A DNA stretch of 6,473 nucleotides from DATKWS01 sp035529435 (GCA_035529435.1 DATKWS010000123.1:1-6473); one strand, 5' to 3'; counted from the stretch's first letter, positions 1-5,760 are shown. Notes: generated from the letters alone by a model not told the origin. Numbers and translations are program-made.

Positions 1-187
1 GTGCGTGTACACCATTCGAGGCGAGCGCGTGGCGACGATCATTGATGGGTACATGGGGGCGGGACGCAAGGAGATCGGATGGAACGCGCGGAACGACGGT
101 GGAAGGCCGCTCGCGAGCGGCATCTACTTCTACCGCCTCGTTGCCGGCGACCGCGTGCTGACGAGGAAGATGGTCCTGCTGCGGTAA
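1..187 (+). CDS. C-terminal end of a secreted protein with FlgD-Ig-like sorting domain (partial, 5' end missing)
   Basis: The open frame runs in from the left edge and stops with TAA at 185-187; only about the last 61 residues are visible. They read VYTIRGERVATIIDGYMGAG, then a Trp-Asn-Ala-Arg-Asn-Asp turn, then ASGIYFYRL and finally LTRKMVLLR. This is the typical pattern of the FlgD-like immunoglobulin fold found at the C-terminus of large exported proteins in FCB-group and related candidate phyla, where it serves as a sorting or anchoring module resembling the type IX secretion C-terminal domain. The GTG at position 5 is very probably an internal Val codon, because the domain's first strand continues upstream of it. 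The function of the missing N-terminal part cannot be told. The next gene is 200 bases away behind a promoter-like element, so this gene probably belongs to a different transcript. Confidence 0.75.
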   Translation, partial: CVYTIRGERVATIIDGYMGAGRKEIGWNARNDGGRPLASGIYFYRLVAGDRVLTRKMVLLR

Positions 188-219
188 GGGCGACGGCAGG
201 GACGGCACATGCCGGACGC

Positions 220-248
220 GGATATTAAATGAGAGAAACTTGTATAAT
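220..248 (+). promoter_or_regulatory. Candidate sigma-70-type promoter for the PEGA/kinase operon
   Basis: A perfect TATAAT -10 hexamer lies at 243-248, inside a locally AT-rich patch (221-250) that stands out from the GC-rich surroundings. The -35 region at the 17-base spacing (220-225, GGATAT) is a poor match to TTGACA, so an activator or alternative sigma factor may be needed. Transcription would start near 255, giving a leader of about 135 bases before the ATG at 391. The element lies in the only sizeable gap upstream of the four-gene unit. Confidence 0.4.
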
Positions 249-277
249 ACGATAAGGTACCAGCGATTATCAGCATG

Positions 278-376
278 CGAAGCGGCTTCGAGCGGCATGG
301 CGCTTTGCCGCTGCGGTGATACGTCGGCCCGGAGCATGAAATATCCACTTAACGGGAACGAGCGTCCGGGCCGGAC
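278..376 (+). promoter_or_regulatory. Structured 5' leader with several inverted repeats
   Basis: The untranslated stretch before the ATG at 391 contains a near-palindrome CGAAGC-G-GCTTCG (278-290). Next is a 7-bp inverted repeat AGCGGCA (291-297) / TGCCGCT (306-312) with an 8-base loop. A 9-bp perfect inverted repeat CGGCCCGGA (325-333) / TCCGGGCCG (365-373) encloses about 31 bases and ends five bases before the ribosome binding site GAGGGGAG (378-385). A local palindrome GTCCGG-G-CCGGAC (364-376) would compete with the 9-bp stem. The arrangement could form exclusive RNA folds that gate translation, or could include operator sites. It matches no riboswitch class that I recognise. Confidence 0.35.
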
Positions 377-390
377 AGAGGGGAGCATTC

Positions 391-519
391 ATGAGATCGA
401 TCATCACCGCGGCCGTGCTTGCGGCAGCCGTGCTCATTCTGCTGTTGAACCGGAATCCGGTTTTGTATAAGGTTGTCGAGCCGGTTGCGTGTATGCGATG
501 TCTGCTCGTGCGCGCTTGA
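391..519 (+). CDS. Small single-span membrane peptide, 42 aa, with a C-terminal CxxC
   Basis: I do not recognise this gene. ATG at 391 is preceded at good spacing (5 bases) by a strong ribosome binding site, GAGGGGAG (378-385), and the frame closes with TGA at 517-519. The product begins MRSIITAAVL, followed by an uninterrupted hydrophobic run to about residue 19 (ending LILLL), then NRNPVLYKVVEPVACMRCL. This fits a signal-anchor or single-pass inner-membrane peptide whose short tail holds Cys34-Met-Arg-Cys37. It lies 20 bases before the next gene in the same orientation, which suggests co-transcription. It may be a genuine micro-protein partner of the operon or a leader peptide that couples translation to the next gene. 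At 42 residues, a chance open frame cannot be excluded. Confidence 0.45.
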   Translation: MRSIITAAVLAAAVLILLLNRNPVLYKVVEPVACMRCLLVRA

Positions 520-539
520 ATCCGAAGAAAGGGACGATC

Positions 540-1286
540 ATGAATTCAAAGAAAATCCGGGCGAGCCGCGTGAGGGGACCGATGGCCCTCCTTCTGGCGG
601 TGTCCGTTTTCTGCTCGGCGGCGGGCATGGGCCCGGCGCCGGCTCAGGACGACATATACGGCCTGTGGGAGGAAGTGGGACTTCTGAGGGCGCGCGGCGA
701 TTATGCCGCAGCCGTGACGCTGCTCGAACGGATCATCAGCGATTATCCCGGTGACGAAACGGTGCAGCGGAGGGCATGGAATCTGCTCGTCCACACGCAT
801 TTCAAGATGAACGACGAGGAAGGCGCCATGAAGACGGCGCGCGAGGCGCTCGAGCGATATCCCGATCTGTCCGTCAACACGGCCATTCTTCCCCAATCGA
901 TGAACGAAACGTACAGAGAGCTGCGAAGCGCGATGTACGGCTCGCTCGAGATCACGGGACCCGGCGGGGCCGAGCTCTTTCTCGACGGCGATTCGCTCGG
1001 CGTCGCCCCGATGAATCTCGCGTACCTACGGACCGGACAATATTCGCTGATGGCGGTCAAGAGCGGATTCCACTCGATGGTGGATACGATCAGGATCGAT
1101 CCGAGCGCGACGCTTACCATGGGGATCACGATGGAGCGCCGCCGGGACAAGAAATGGTGGCTCTACCGTCTCGGCCCCGTCGTCGCGGCCGGAATCGTCG
1201 CCGCATTAACCCTCGGCTCCGATTCGGGCGGAGGCGCACCCGTGGAGGAGCCCCTCCCGGGTCCGCCGGCGCCGCCCGGGCAGTAG
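540..1286 (+). CDS. Exported TPR-like protein with PEGA domain and C-terminal membrane segment, 248 aa
   Basis: The start at 540 is chosen because AAGGGA (529-534) sits five bases upstream and because it places a basic N-region (MNSKKIRASRVRG) directly before a hydrophobic core (MALLLAVSVF, residues 15-24), as in a signal peptide. An Ala-Pro-Ala/Gln site near residue 35 suits signal peptidase I. The frame also extends upstream to 489, but that would bury the signal. Residues 38-110 are helical and TPR-like, with ARGDYAAAVTLLERIISDYP followed by a second helix pair ending EALERYPDL. Residues 134-198 form one PEGA domain: GSLEITGPGGAELFLDGDSL, then APMNL, and a GQYSL...KSGFHS segment. Basic RRRDKKWW leads into a hydrophobic span (about 208-226), then a Gly/Pro-rich tail. 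It probably acts on the outer side of the membrane or in the periplasm as a partner of the PEGA-bearing NTPase encoded next. The specific function is unknown. Confidence 0.8.
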   Translation: MNSKKIRASRVRGPMALLLAVSVFCSAAGMGPAPAQDDIYGLWEEVGLLRARGDYAAAVTLLERIISDYPGDETVQRRAWNLLVHTHFKMNDEEGAMKTAREALERYPDLSVNTAILPQSMNETYRELRSAMYGSLEITGPGGAELFLDGDSLGVAPMNLAYLRTGQYSLMAVKSGFHSMVDTIRIDPSATLTMGITMERRRDKKWWLYRLGPVVAAGIVAALTLGSDSGGGAPVEEPLPGPPAPPGQ

Positions 1287-1319
1287 CCAATCCCAAGTAG
1301 CAGGAAGCGTAGAACCGGA

Positions 1320-3521
1320 ATGGATGAAACGCCACGGAATAATTTCACCCCGATCCCCAATCCGTACATCGTCGGGAACCCGATAGAGGACAGCCGGATG
1401 TTCTTCGGCCGGGTCGACGATTTCGAATTCATACGGAAAAAGGTCGCCGGCCACCGCACGGGCGGGATCATCGTGCTCTGCGGATCGCGCCGAAGCGGCA
1501 AGACATCGATTCTCTTCCAGATCAAACAGGGACGGCTCGGCGAAGATTTCGTGCCGGTACTGATAGATATGCAATCGATCACCGTCCGCAACGACCGGGA
1601 ATTCCTCGAAGCCCTCGCCCGTCAGATCGCAGCCGCCCTGGGTCGGACGGGGGCCCTCGTGGGCGACGACTTCAGCAAGAAGCTCGCCGCCAATCCCCTC
1701 TTGGCGTTCAACGAATTCACGCAGAAGGCGGTCGATGCGCTCACCGGCAGGAATCTGATCCTCATGTTCGACGAGTACGAGCTCTTCGAATCGCTCATCG
1801 ACAGGGAACGGTTCAGCGAGGACGTGCTCAACCTGATGGCATACTGGATGGAGAACACAGAGGGGGTTTACTTTCTCTTCACCGGTTCCGACAAGCTCGA
1901 GGAGCGCGATCCGCGCTACTGGGCGTCGTTTCTCGGAAAGGCCCTGCACCGCAGGGTCAGTTTCCTTCGCCGGGGAGATGCCATGCGCCTGATGCAGGAT
2001 CCGGTGGCGGGGCTCGTGCGGTACGACGAGGGCGTTTTGGATGTGATGTTCCGCCTTACCGCCGGCCAGCCGTTCTACACACAGGTTCTCTGCCAGTCGA
2101 TCGTCGATCATCTGAATGAATCGGAAAAGAACACCGTCTCGCCCGGTGATGTGGATGACGTGGTGAACGAGATCATAGAGAATCCGCTGCCGCAGATGAT
2201 CTTCTCGTGGAGCTCGCTCGCGGCGATGGAGAAGATCTCCCTCTCGATCATCGCCGAGCTCAGCAAGGAGAGGGTCGAACCCGTGGAACCGGATGATATC
2301 GTATCGTTCGCCGAATCGGAACGCATCGGATATCGTATAGACTCCAACAAGCTCCGCGAGACCCTCGAGCGCCTCTTTTACCAGGATTATCTCGAAAAGG
2401 ATCCCGAGACGGAACGGTACGCGTTCCGCATGGATCTCTGGAGGCGCTGGATGGTCCGCATGCATTCTATCTGGCAGGTCCTGGACGAGATAAAGGAACA
2501 GGGGAGCGAGCTCGGGGAAGGGCTCGTTCCGGTACGGCGCAGGCGGCGCGTCGCGGCGATCGCGCTGGCCGCCACCGCCGTCGTCATCACCGTTGCCGCG
2601 CTCATCTACAGCTTCAACATGCGCGAGGAGGTAAAGCGCAGGGGCGTTGTCGCCCCCCGGGATTCCACGCGCCTCACCGTCATGACGGCCCCACCGGGAG
2701 CGCAGGTCTTTCTCGACAGAACGCTCGTCGGCGAATCCCCCGTCACCGACATCGTGCCGGCCGGAGCATCCGCCCTGCGCGTGACGCTCGCCGGCTATCG
2801 TGACTACGAGGATTCGATCCGCCTCGAGAAGGACGTTCCACTCGAACGGACGGTCGCGCTCGTCGAGAGACGGGGGAGCCTTGCCGTCGCGTCGACACCG
2901 CCCGGTGCGGGGATCGAGCTCGACGGCGAGCCGACGGGACGTGAAACACCCTGTACGTTCGACGACCTCTCGGTCAACCGGCTGCATTCGGTCGTTTTGA
3001 AGCTCCCGGGATTCTACGCGCGCGAGATCGGTGGAATCGAGATCGTCGCCGACTCGGCAGTTTCGATCACCCACCGTTTCAGCAAGGTGGTGCATCCCCT
3101 CACCATCATCTCCGATCCGGGAGGCGCGGAGATATCGATAGACGGGGTTTCGCGGGGCGCCGCCCCGCTCAGCATCCGGGCGATCGAGGAAGGCAGGCAC
3201 GAGATCGTCGCGCGCCTCGCGGGATACTTCGACAACCGGCAAGCGATCGATGTTCCGGCGCCGCGCAATCAGATCAGCGTCGTTCTCACGCTCCTCCCGC
3301 CCGGCGAGCTGGTGATCGAGATTCTTCCCTATGCCGAACTCTGGATCGACGGGGAACTGAGGGAGCGTGACGCGGTGAACTACCGCATCGCGCTGAGGCC
3401 CGGAACGCACACCATCGAGCTGCGCCATCCCGTCTACGGCACGGTGCGGGAGTCGATCGAGCTGAAATCGGAAGAGAAGATCACACGGACATTCGATCTG
3501 GAGAGAAGGAACCGGGAATGA
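1320..3521 (+). CDS. Transmembrane STAND/AAA-like P-loop NTPase with four tandem extracytoplasmic PEGA repeats, 733 aa
   Basis: The N-terminal cytoplasmic half is an NTPase of the AAA/STAND-like type. It has an NPYIVG...MFFGR lead-in (14-31), Walker A GSRRSGKTS (55-63), Walker B LILMFDE (146-152), a sensor-like FLFTGS (185-190), then a helical and winged-helix-like region to about residue 380. A run of five Arg (406-410) precedes a single membrane span (411-430), so by the positive-inside rule the NTPase is cytoplasmic and the C-terminus external. That part contains PEGA repeats at about 452-516, 519-588, 592-658 and a more divergent one at 662-727, each with a PPGA/PGGA-like turn, a hydrophobic-Asp-Gly strand and a final AGY/PGF-type strand. 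The start ATG at 1320 follows gene two by 33 bases; AGGAAG (1302-1307) is a distant, weak ribosome site. The stop overlaps the kinase start as ATGA. The likely role is coupling an envelope signal to nucleotide-dependent assembly; this is inference. Confidence 0.85.
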   Translation: MDETPRNNFTPIPNPYIVGNPIEDSRMFFGRVDDFEFIRKKVAGHRTGGIIVLCGSRRSGKTSILFQIKQGRLGEDFVPVLIDMQSITVRNDREFLEALARQIAAALGRTGALVGDDFSKKLAANPLLAFNEFTQKAVDALTGRNLILMFDEYELFESLIDRERFSEDVLNLMAYWMENTEGVYFLFTGSDKLEERDPRYWASFLGKALHRRVSFLRRGDAMRLMQDPVAGLVRYDEGVLDVMFRLTAGQPFYTQVLCQSIVDHLNESEKNTVSPGDVDDVVNEIIENPLPQMIFSWSSLAAMEKISLSIIAELSKERVEPVEPDDIVSFAESERIGYRIDSNKLRETLERLFYQDYLEKDPETERYAFRMDLWRRWMVRMHSIWQVLDEIKEQGSELGEGLVPVRRRRRVAAIALAATAVVITVAALIYSFNMREEVKRRGVVAPRDSTRLTVMTAPPGAQVFLDRTLVGESPVTDIVPAGASALRVTLAGYRDYEDSIRLEKDVPLERTVALVERRGSLAVASTPPGAGIELDGEPTGRETPCTFDDLSVNRLHSVVLKLPGFYAREIGGIEIVADSAVSITHRFSKVVHPLTIISDPGGAEISIDGVSRGAAPLSIRAIEEGRHEIVARLAGYFDNRQAIDVPAPRNQISVVLTLLPPGELVIEILPYAELWIDGELRERDAVNYRIALRPGTHTIELRHPVYGTVRESIELKSEEKITRTFDLERRNRE

Positions 3522-5176
3522 TCGGGGAAGTGATTTCCAGCAGGTACCGCATCGACAGGAAGATCGGCCAGGGCGGCTTCGCCGAGGTCTACCTCGCATT
3601 CGACACCAAGCTCCAGAGGCAGGTGGCGGTCAAGGTCCTTTCGACGCGGGGAGACAACGAGACATTCCGGGAGCGGTTTTTCAGGGAGTCCCAGGCGCTC
3701 GCGAAGCTCAATCATCCGAACATCCTGACCGTCTACGACTGCGGCGATCATGGAGGCCACGAGTTTCTCGTCATGGAGCTCGTGAACGGCCCCTCACTCG
3801 ATAATCTCATATCGAAGATGGCACTGACGATTCCGCAGGTGTGCTCGATCGCGTCGCAGGTCTGCCGTGCGATGCAGTACGCGCACGGGGAGGGGATCAT
3901 CCACCGGGATCTCACCCTGAAGAACATCATGCTCGACGAAGAGGAAACGGACAACGCGCGGGTCAAGATACTCGATTTCGGCCTGGCGAAGCTCCTCTAC
4001 TCGGACGTTGCGACGACGGGCAACGCGATGATGGGCACCCCCGCATTCATGGCGCCCGAGCAGATACGGGGATCGGCGACCGACGGACGCGTCGATATCT
4101 GGTCGTTCGGGATCGGGCTGTACCGGATCCTCACGGGGGAGTTTCCCTTCACCGGCGAACATCCGGCGGCCCTGATGTACGCCATCATCAACGAAACGCG
4201 GATCGGTTTTCCCGGCGATGTGCCGGAACGGTTGAGGGCGATCATCACGGGTTGCCTGGAGAAGGATCCGAACGATCGCCCGCTGGATTTCGGACTGCTG
4301 GCCGCCGAGCTCGAAAGTTTTCAGGCGGAGCTGCGGGAGGAATCCGATGCCGGCACGACGATCGTCTCGAACGTCAGCTCGCTCGCCGACCGGAGCAGCA
4401 AGCGCAACCCGTATCTCAACCGTGTCATGATCAAGCATGCGAGCGATTTCTTCGGCCGCGAGAAAGAGGTCCGCAAGATCTATTCGCGGCTGGATGCGCC
4501 GCAGCCCCAGTCGATCTCCGTGGTGGGGGAACGAAGGATCGGCAAGAGCTCGCTTCTCAACTACGTCTACAACAGGCAGAACCGCAAGGCTTCCATGCAG
4601 AACTACGACTCCGCGATCTTCGTCTATCTCGATTTTCAGAACATGGTGGACAACGACGTGCCGAAATTCATCGATCTGCTGTTCAACGTCTTCAGCTTCG
4701 AAACGGGGGAACGGACGAAATACACCGCCCGGCCCAAAGCGCTCGATCAGCTCAAGGACGTGATACAGGAGCTGCACGAGGCGGGCAAGCGGATCGTCAT
4801 CATGATGGATGAGTTTCGAGCTGATCACGCGCAACGAGAGGTTCGAGGAGGACTTCTTCTCGTTCCTGAGGTCGCTGGCCAATTCGTACCGGGTCGCGTA
4901 CGTCACCTCCTCCCGCGAGGAATTACAGCTGATGTGTCACAACAGGGACATCTCCGATTCGCCCTTCTTCAACATATTCTCGAACCTGCCGCTGCGTCCC
5001 TTCAGCCGCGGGGAGGCGCTCGAGCTCGTGACGGTGCCATCGAAGCGGGAGGGCGTTCCGCTCGAGGAGCACGCCGGGCGGATCATCGATCTGGCGGGAC
5101 TGTTCCCCTTCTTTCTCCAGATCGCCTGCTCCAGCGCCTTCGAGTTTCTTCTCGACAATCCGGACGCGGAACCTGA
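3518..5176 (+). CDS. Ser/Thr-kinase-like protein fused to a P-loop NTPase; reading frame broken after Walker B
   Basis: The ATG overlaps the upstream stop (ATGA, 3518-3521) and has a good ribosome site, AAGGA (3506-3510). Residues 10-268 are a Hanks-type kinase: glycine loop GQGGFAEV (17-24), VAVK with Lys39, helix-C Glu57, catalytic HRDLTLKN (129-136, Asp131), DFG (153-155), GTPAFMAPE (173-181), VDIWSFG (192-198) and DPNDRP (250-255). The catalytic loop is unusual, having Thr where HRDLK has Lys and a Lys two positions later. An NPYLNR...DFFGRE segment (297-315) opens a second NTPase domain with Walker A GERRIGKSS (337-345) and Walker B IVIMMDE (426-432). From codon 434 the frame reads an Arg/Gly/Ala-rich tail of no family character up to the TGA at 5174-5176, while the expected sequence continues in the +1 frame. 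No membrane span is seen, so the kinase is probably cytoplasmic. A corrected gene would be 3518-5486 and encode 655 residues. Confidence 0.8.
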   Translation: MIGEVISSRYRIDRKIGQGGFAEVYLAFDTKLQRQVAVKVLSTRGDNETFRERFFRESQALAKLNHPNILTVYDCGDHGGHEFLVMELVNGPSLDNLISKMALTIPQVCSIASQVCRAMQYAHGEGIIHRDLTLKNIMLDEEETDNARVKILDFGLAKLLYSDVATTGNAMMGTPAFMAPEQIRGSATDGRVDIWSFGIGLYRILTGEFPFTGEHPAALMYAIINETRIGFPGDVPERLRAIITGCLEKDPNDRPLDFGLLAAELESFQAELREESDAGTTIVSNVSSLADRSSKRNPYLNRVMIKHASDFFGREKEVRKIYSRLDAPQPQSISVVGERRIGKSSLLNYVYNRQNRKASMQNYDSAIFVYLDFQNMVDNDVPKFIDLLFNVFSFETGERTKYTARPKALDQLKDVIQELHEAGKRIVIMMDEFRADHAQREVRGGLLLVPEVAGQFVPGRVRHLLPRGITADVSQQGHLRFALLQHILEPAAASLQPRGGARARDGAIEAGGRSARGARRADHRSGGTVPLLSPDRLLQRLRVSSRQSGRGT

Positions 5177-5486
5177 TTGGGAGCAGATCTCGAGGACGTT
5201 CGAGGAGGAGGCCGTTCCTCATTACAGCTTTGTGTGGGAACGGTTCGACGAGGCGGAACGGGGAAATCTCGTGCGCATCGCATCGGGAAAGGCGATCGAT
5301 CGGAAGTACCGGTACGTGAACGAGAATCTTGAGCGGCGGGGATACCTGATCGAAACCGATGAGGGCCCCATGCTCTGCTCGAAATCGTTCGAGGGATTCA
5401 TCAGGCAGAAGACCGGCGACGAGTCCGGCGGCGGATCGAAATTTCCTTCTCTGTTCGGCCGGCTCCGCCGGGGGTGGGGCCGATGA
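4809..5486 (+). CDS. C-terminal part of the kinase-NTPase protein, displaced to the +1 frame
   Basis: This frame carries the rest of the NTPase begun upstream, not an independent gene. Joined at Phe433 (TTC, 4815-4817), it reads MMDEFELITRNERFEEDFFS, which aligns with MFDEYELFESLIDRERFSED in the upstream NTPase. It continues with a sensor-like VAYVTSS (29-35 of this segment), a PFSRGEALELV helix (64-74), GLFPFFLQIACSSAFEF (97-113), which parallels AGQPFYTQVLCQSI upstream, and a winged-helix-like LERRGYLIETDEG...SFEGFIRQ end (174-200) before a basic tail. ATG at 4809 has no convincing ribosome site, and a product starting there would lack Walker A and Walker B, so separate expression would not give a working NTPase. 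The stop is TGA at 5484-5486. It may be expressed by frameshifting, or the break may be a mutation or sequence error. Confidence 0.75.
   Translation: MSFELITRNERFEEDFFSFLRSLANSYRVAYVTSSREELQLMCHNRDISDSPFFNIFSNLPLRPFSRGEALELVTVPSKREGVPLEEHAGRIIDLAGLFPFFLQIACSSAFEFLLDNPDAEPDWEQISRTFEEEAVPHYSFVWERFDEAERGNLVRIASGKAIDRKYRYVNENLERRGYLIETDEGPMLCSKSFEGFIRQKTGDESGGGSKFPSLFGRLRRGWGR
4811..4820 (+). other. Single-base (+1) frameshift site in the kinase-NTPase gene
   Basis: The sequence reads GAG TTT CGA G in the upstream frame. Dropping one of the three T residues (4814-4816) gives GAG TTC GAG CTG, that is Asp-Glu-Phe-Glu-Leu, which matches Asp-Glu-Tyr-Glu-Leu at the same place in the paralogous NTPase. 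The offending base is thus confined to this triplet. TTT-C would allow Phe-tRNA to slip from UUU to UUC before a CGA codon, the geometry of a +1 recoding site, but no strong internal Shine-Dalgarno sequence is visible just upstream. An assembly or sequencing indel, or a true mutation, remains at least equally likely. Confidence 0.8.
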
Positions 5487-5602
5487 CCCGAAGCCGCAAT
5501 GAGTGAGGATCGACGTCCGGCCGGGGATCATGGTATGCGGATCGTTCTCGCCGGCGAGTAGGGTTCTTTCCGGTCCGCCGTTTCTGGATCGCGTGCTGAA
5601 AT

Positions 5603-5614
5603 GCAATGCATTGC
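5603..5614. promoter_or_regulatory. 12-bp perfect palindrome, possible activator site
   Basis: GCAATGCATTGC equals its own reverse complement. It is centred about 178 bases upstream of the start predicted from the sigma-54 promoter, within the usual range for enhancer-binding activators. Its even length and tight symmetry suit binding by a dimeric regulator better than an RNA hairpin. No regulator gene is visible in the window, so the assignment rests only on position and symmetry. Confidence 0.25.
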
Positions 5615-5669
5615 CGTCACATGCGCGGAAAGAGCGAAGTAGGCAAAAAGTCCCACAGAGATGCCGATC

Positions 5670-5690
5670 CGGCACAAAAGCCATGTGCCG
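5670..5690. promoter_or_regulatory. 7-7-7 inverted repeat CGGCACA-N7-TGTGCCG: enhancer site or hairpin
   Basis: The two 7-base arms are perfectly complementary and are separated by 7 bases. The centre (5680) lies about 107 bases before the predicted sigma-54 transcription start, an ideal position for an enhancer-binding protein dimer. The same arm CGGCA (5670-5674) can alternatively pair with TGCCG at 5662-5666, so as RNA it would have two exclusive hairpins. It could therefore belong to the 3' end of the upstream transcript instead. A shorter relative, CGGCACATGCCG, occurs at 203-214. Confidence 0.35.
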
Positions 5691-5695
5691 TCTCC

Positions 5696-5736
5696 GGTCC
5701 CCGATAGGGACCTAAGTCTATTTTATTAAATATTTT
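5696..5736 (+). terminator. Possible intrinsic terminator of the kinase operon
   Basis: A 6-bp GC-rich stem GGTCCC (5696-5701) / GGGACC (5707-5712) with a 5-base loop CGATA is followed after TAAG by a T-rich run (TCTATTTTATT and on). The stem is short and the T tract is interrupted and starts four bases late, so termination may be only partial. It sits about 210 bases after the kinase-NTPase stop and before the next promoter, where a terminator would be expected. Confidence 0.35.
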
Positions 5737-5760
5737 ACATTCATTCTCGCGCGTGCAGGC

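Larger units (their letters stand above)
5487..5760. other. Non-coding intergenic region with dyad symmetries upstream of a sigma-54 promoter
   Basis: I see no credible gene between the kinase-NTPase stop and the pilus ATPase; open frames here are short, lack ribosome sites and have no family character. The stretch contains three perfect or spaced palindromes: CTCGCCGGCGAG (5547-5558), GCAATGCATTGC (5603-5614) and CGGCACA-N7-TGTGCCG (5670-5690). It also has a terminator-like hairpin (5696-5712), and from about 5713 to 5745 a strongly AT-rich run that contrasts with the rest of the window. The AT-rich run lies between the dyads and the -24/-12 promoter, where a bendable or IHF-bound segment is commonly found. 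I could not find a clear IHF consensus in it. Confidence 0.6.

Noticed and set aside
203..214. CGGCACATGCCG as terminator of the first gene
   Set aside because: The stem is only 4-5 bp with a tiny loop and no T tract follows; it is noted only because its arms resemble the 5670-5690 repeat.
489..542. An upstream in-frame GTG start for the TPR/PEGA protein
   Set aside because: It would overlap the small peptide gene, lacks a ribosome site and would push the signal peptide inward; ATG 540 has AAGGGA at ideal spacing.
612..614. Lipoprotein cysteine (Cys25) in the signal peptide of the TPR/PEGA protein
   Set aside because: The residue before it is Phe and the preceding residues do not form a lipobox; an Ala-Pro-Ala signal peptidase I site follows.
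1206..3599. A 797-codon open frame on the minus strand opposite the NTPase gene
   Set aside because: Its product is Arg/Asp/Gly/His-rich with no motif, and it mirrors a plus-strand gene with clear Walker motifs and PEGA repeats; long antisense frames are common in GC-rich genes.
4809..4811. ATG as the start of an independent gene downstream of the kinase
   Set aside because: No ribosome site; the product would begin inside the NTPase fold just after Walker B, and the sequence aligns as a continuation of the upstream protein.
3794..4906. A 370-codon minus-strand open frame opposite the kinase
   Set aside because: Low-complexity composition and no motifs; the plus strand has every kinase motif in order.
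5615..5715. A cyclic-di-GMP (GEMM) riboswitch suggested by GGCAAAAAG and GGCACAAAAGCC
   Set aside because: The conserved GEMM core and GAAA-capped stem do not line up, and the region lies upstream of the predicted sigma-54 start, so it would not be in the pilus ATPase transcript.
5503..5715. A 70-codon plus-strand open frame in the gap before the pilus ATPase
   Set aside because: No ribosome site, no recognisable motif, and it runs through the palindromes and the terminator-like hairpin.
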